Below are positions 60,380 to 64,000 of a DNA stretch of 64,000 bases, in pieces. The position numbers were made by a program, and so were the translations under genes. The notes beneath the pieces were generated by a model. That model searched no databases, had not been told where the DNA came from, and was given only the letters and a program-made list of their open reading frames with translations. Positions within the stretch are counted from its first letter, which is position 1, and every line of letters begins with the position of its first letter. Source of the stretch: Ignelater luminosus (taxonomy: Eukaryota; Arthropoda; Insecta; Coleoptera; Elateridae); contig VTPC01091272.1 in NCBI GenBank assembly GCA_011009095.1, positions 421,016 to 485,015 on the forward strand, in the 5' to 3' direction.

Positions 60380-62230
60380 TAAAACGGTGCGGGGAAAAGC
60401 ACTATCAGCTTGTCACACAGAAGTGTTTGTGCCTTGACTGTTAATAATGCGTCAATAATAATAACCAGTACATTTTAAACTAGCATGTGGTGTTCTAGTT
60501 TCTTTGTTTAAAACTTGCAATTGTGTTATTAATATTAAAAGCTAACAACAAACTTCCACTTACCAATAAATCTTCTATGAAGCTTCTCTAATTATTCGTC
60601 TAATATCAAGATCGAAAGCGATAAAAAGAAAGGAGTTTTTGAAATCATTCGAATGAGAACACGCACTCATCAGTCTTGCTTTATTGGTGCACGAATGTGA
60701 TAACTTGTTGTAAAGTCTTAATATCTGGTAACAGTTAGTTTATTGAACAGTAGTTAATGTTAAAACTCACAGAAATGTTTGAATAATTCAATCTTTTAAT
60801 TAAATATTATTTCTCTAACTAAATTTTAAATCTTTAAGTTTATAAAGTATTTTTTATAAAGTTTATATTTTTAGGTTGTGTCGTACTAGATTACATCTCT
60901 GTTATAGACTGTTCTTGTTTTTCTATTCAATTATATTTTAATTGTTCAAGATACGAAAGGAATTATTAATAAAAGTCTGTTTTCTATGTAGTTTATTTTA
61001 TTATCAGTGATGAAAGTAACAATAAGACGTAAAAAAAGATATAATAATGTTCCATTCTTTATTGTAAACTTCCAGATACGCAATATTCGTTTTATCAAAA
61101 TATTTGTCATTTAATTTGCAATTTCTTTGCTACATTTCATGTTAGTCACAAATAAAAAAAACTTTAAATACGAAATTCTTGAACTATTGATAACATTTTC
61201 AGTCGCAATTCGTAATATAAAATCAATGGGAGATTTAGTAATTTTAGCGTAAAATAGTAAACCTACTGACATTACGACCTCAAAGTTCCTTTGCGTCTAA
61301 TACTACAGATATCCTGGGAAGACGGTATTGGATTTACATAAATGTTTTGAATATTACACGAGATGATAACTGTAAAGTTGATAATTACGTGCAAAATATA
61401 TTATAGCTACTACCACATTCCGGAATTAACCTAGTTTTAAACATGAGCAAAGCCAGTTTTGGAAGACGGTAAAAGTTTGTTTTATTTACAGCCTATTTAA
61501 TATTATCATTCATTAAAATTAAAAACCATCTACGCATTCATTCTTTAATTCTAGTTTTTATTTGTTCATTTTTACATTTAATTTATGCACCAATACTTTG
61601 TTTAATTATCAGCAGTTTCAATTTCGAAAATGCTAATTATGTGTAAAACATACGATTAAAACACGAATATGTAACGTGCAAACTGGTTATTTTTGTTACA
61701 TATTCTGCAGTATAATTCTCGTAGAAACAGTGCACGAATACACAAATTTCGAATTAAATATTTTTACTATAAATAATCCTGGTAATGAAGTCAAGATGTA
61801 CGATTTATTAAACTTGATTTATTTATTGCCATAAATAGGAACGGAGTAAGAGATTTACCAATCTTTTTCAAACAATTTAAATTACTTTCTGCATAAATTC
61901 AACTCCTCTTACACATCTGAGCTGAACTATTCACCAATTAAACAAATCTGTTAACACCACTCCTACGTAGTTAATGTTGGAGAAAGACCATGTCCTTTTT
62001 GTATGCACCTAGTAAAGTATCTTTTGAACAAGGTGACCAAAGAAACCAGACAAGGTTTTTCTTTCTAGTCTCATGGCCACAAAGTCTAGTCAAAACTCCA
62101 AACGATGAAAATTACATTACAACTATGATATATCTCTGCAAATTCTTTTTAACGATTTCTCTTGTTTATCTTCTTCTAAGTTTTTTTTTCCACGCGTGCT
62201 GTATGGAGCACACCTCAACGTAGCACTGTA
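60380..62230. other. AT-rich stretch without recognised genes
   Basis: No coding, repeat or RNA feature could be supported here. Confidence 0.4.
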
Positions 62231-62239
62231 GTCCGCTGA

Positions 62240-63120
62240 ACTTCAGGTTAAGCCTTCACTTTCATCAAAAAAAGCACTTTGACATTTTCCCCAGGATGCT
62301 CTGAAATGACTTATCTTCTCAATTGCAGACATAACCCCCACCATGGAAGGTCACTGTAGTGGTCACAATGCCAAAATTCTACATAAACCACCAAGAAGAA
62401 ACTCATGAACCCCATCAATACTCTTAGAATTTCAAAACATTTTTCGTCCCGTCTTGTCTGACACAGAGCACATTCTAGTTGCATTTCTGTGAAAACTATT
62501 TAACGCCTCTTACCTCAATTTAAAAGAATTGTATAAGTTTTTACTCCAAGAGTTTAAAGGACTTTCTTAAACATTTATCTACTCGAGTTGGCGTTCCTCA
62601 AGGTTTAATCTTCGCGCCACCGTTATTTATCTTTTATTGACATAACATCTCTCAATTTATCAGTCTGGTTTCTGCGCCTGAGGTTTTACAGATCCGACAT
62701 TCTACGGTTGCTAGAAATTCCCCAGTCATCCAACACCTAACCCAGATTAACGTAGTAAGGAATGCAGCGGTTATGATTTTGAAAAGAACTGTTTTCTCCA
62801 ATCCAACTATGTTATATTATTCATTCTGCGTATAGTTTTCGAAATAATATTCAATCAAGTACCTTTTTCACTTCTTACCGATTTTCAAACATTCCATGTA
62901 CCGAGTACATAAACCACAATCGCCAACCCACAGCAGTCTTTGACCTTTATCCTCAGCCACAACTCAGAAATCATCTTCCGTCAATTTTTAATTTAACTCT
63001 CTACCATCATCAAAAACTCCACCATTCTATCTTCAGCGTCTTCACGAACAACCCCGCTAATATCGATTCCATCCCAGCAACAAGCATCAAGTTCAAAGCT
63101 ACCATCATTCAATGGTGTCT
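62240..63120 (+). mobile_element. LINE fragment, reverse transcriptase motifs
   Basis: Broken plus-strand frames include TRVGVPQG (up to 62604) followed by PPLFIFY, the well-known VPQGS..SP.LF..Y motif of Jockey- and CR1-like reverse transcriptases. Downstream, VIQHLTQINVVRNAAVMIL (about 62720-62780) resembles the C-terminal LQ..QN..LR.I region of such proteins. Upstream traces (about 62430-62490) may belong to the fingers domain. Frames change several times, so the copy is dead; the catalytic YxDD part is not visible and may be deleted. The end of the element is uncertain. Confidence 0.5.
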
Positions 63121-63129
63121 GTTACTGCT

Positions 63130-63545
63130 ACATCAATCATATCATTGCTACCGTAAACTCCATCTCACTCCATTTACCAACTCCAGTCACATTGCAAGCA
63201 AGCAAATCGTTGTTACATTCAGTTTCTTTTGGAAACCGTTCCTTCGGTCGTAACGGGAAGGTGATTTGTTTTGGAAGACAGTGAGACGTGAAAGTTTGAT
63301 GTGGTTCGTGCTCGTATTGTATTGTGTTGTGGTGGTGCGCAAACACGGAGTGTTGTGGTTGTCAGGTAGCAGCCTGCTAGTGTAGTGTTGCGACAGCGGT
63401 TTCTAGTTGTTGATGTGGGTTGTGATGTTTTGTGTTTATGGTGTGTGGGTCCGTAAAAAGTACTGTTTCGATTGTAGCACGAAAACTGGTAATTATGTCG
63501 TTCGGTCATTGCTGAAAGAAGAGAAACTGGAGCTCTTAGACGTCA
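63130..63545. other. GC-richer flank, unassigned
   Basis: From about 63180 the sequence becomes richer in G and C, with many GTGTTGTGG-type runs at 63310-63430. Several frames are open for this reason alone. An untranslated region of a retroelement is possible, but no defining motif is present. Confidence 0.3.
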
Positions 63546-63548
63546 AGG

Positions 63549-63839
63549 AGGATGTCCACCAACTCGGTGTTCTTTGTTGTGTCTTACCTCTCCGCTCACG
63601 TATCGACTCTTTATGAATTCGAAGCGCACGTCTGTGGGAGAAATCTTCTTCCGGTCGAACACTTCCCCGAAGAGCGGAAGCGTTCTAGGCACAAGATCTT
63701 CTTGCAGATGATCCTTTCCTTCTGTAGAAGTCTGACGTTTGCATATGAAGGTGCGGTGGCGAAAACTGTACATCGATAATCAATCACAGGTCTGATGAAG
63801 GTTGCTAGATGTGTAGCAACGCCCGTAGGATGTCCACCA
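63549..63839. repeat. Segment bracketed by a 13-bp direct repeat
   Basis: AGGATGTCCACCA occurs exactly at 63549-63561 and again at 63827-63839. The spacing and length would fit a target-site duplication around a 265-bp insertion of the type made by non-LTR elements. No poly-A tail is evident, so this may be coincidence or an internal repeat. Confidence 0.3.
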
Positions 63840-63853
63840 CATATATAGAGCAC
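63611..63853 (-). mobile_element. Possible LINE C-terminal fragment
   Basis: An 80-codon minus-strand frame contains TFIRPVIDYRCTVFATAPSY followed by a LQK..I stretch. It resembles the ..IRPVLEYG..VW..A.....L..LQ..Q region after the reverse transcriptase in Jockey- and CR1-like elements. Because the whole segment is GC-rich and open in several frames, the likeness could be fortuitous. If real, it is a separate element from the one at 63861-64000, as the order of parts does not fit a single ORF. Confidence 0.3.
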
Positions 63854-63860
63854 AACAGGT

Positions 63861-64000
63861 CTATTGGCCCAAGGCTTGTTGGACTATGTCCCTCCATTCT
63901 TTTCTTTCCGTTGCTTTTTGACGCCACTTTTGAACACCCATTTTTTCTAGATCTTTTTCCACTTGTTTAAACCATTTAATTCTTGGTCTACATCTTCCTC
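63861..64000 (-). CDS. C-terminal end of a LINE ORF2 (partial at window edge)
   Basis: The minus strand from the window edge to a TAG at 63861-63863 is open and encodes a typical C-terminus of arthropod non-LTR retrotransposon ORF2: GRCRPRIKWFKQVEKDLEKM, then GVQKWRQKA and ERKEWRDIVQQALGQ. This matches the pattern RPR..W...V..DL...G...W...A..R..WR..V..A found at the end of many such proteins. No break is visible in these 45 codons, so this copy may be younger than the other LINE pieces here. The rest of the element lies beyond the window. Confidence 0.7.
   Translation of the reverse strand, partial: GRCRPRIKWFKQVEKDLEKMGVQKWRQKATERKEWRDIVQQALGQ

Noticed and set aside
1-64000. LTR retrotransposons, endogenous viruses, Polintons, CRISPR arrays
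   Set aside because: No paired long terminal repeats, protease, integrase, capsid or envelope motifs, or regularly spaced repeats were recognised by eye; very decayed copies could still have been missed.

Overview
The window reads as nuclear DNA of an arthropod, most likely an insect. It is strongly AT-rich, mostly non-coding, and full of decayed transposons typical of arthropods: mariner, Tc1/IS630-like, piggyBac-like and hAT-type DNA elements, several miniature inverted-repeat elements (MITEs) and non-LTR retrotransposon pieces. No operons, bacterial-type genes, rRNA, convincing tRNA or CRISPR array were seen, and no LTR or capsid-bearing element was recognised. Species cannot be named from this sequence.

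Layout. Positions 1-10 look like the end of a host exon followed by a strong splice donor. A well-bounded internal exon candidate (8258-8345) and a short terminal exon candidate (9152-9177) suggest that the 3' end of a plus-strand host gene runs into the window, with introns carrying a MITE (8000-8198) and unrecognised tracts. From 9.2 to 19 kb there is mostly unannotated AT-rich DNA with a direct repeat pair near 11.1/11.5 kb. At 19.1-20.4 kb there is a possible core promoter, a pyrimidine tract, a hairpin MITE and a possible first coding exon. At 21.5-23.1 kb lies the most interesting item: a broken copy of a large protein family with an N-terminal cysteine/histidine module and a C-terminal domain, which I recall as repetitive and unclassified in arthropod genomes. 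It behaves like a mobile gene, but I cannot assign it to a transposon superfamily. Another MITE lies at 23.9-24.1 kb.

The region 24-38 kb is mostly plain AT-rich sequence apart from a degenerate tandem repeat at 29.6-30.3 kb. At 38.1-40.2 kb two broken IS630/Tc1-type transposase copies lie tail to tail, and the left one carries a foldback MITE inside its coding region. At 43.3-47.1 kb there is a stack of insertions: a LINE fragment with an RNase H motif, an hAT-type MITE, and a piggyBac-like element flanked by TTAG that contains a nearly full-length dead mariner. From 47 to 58 kb little is recognisable besides a two-unit tandem repeat. LINE remnants occupy about 58.5-59.6 kb (minus), 62.2-63.1 kb (plus) and the right edge (minus); between the first two is an unusually long unexplained open frame (59875-60372).

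Nothing in the window forms a working pathway. Its interest lies in the unclassified gene family, the datable nesting of transposons, and the tentative host exons. All coding calls were made by eye from motifs and splice signals, without any database search.
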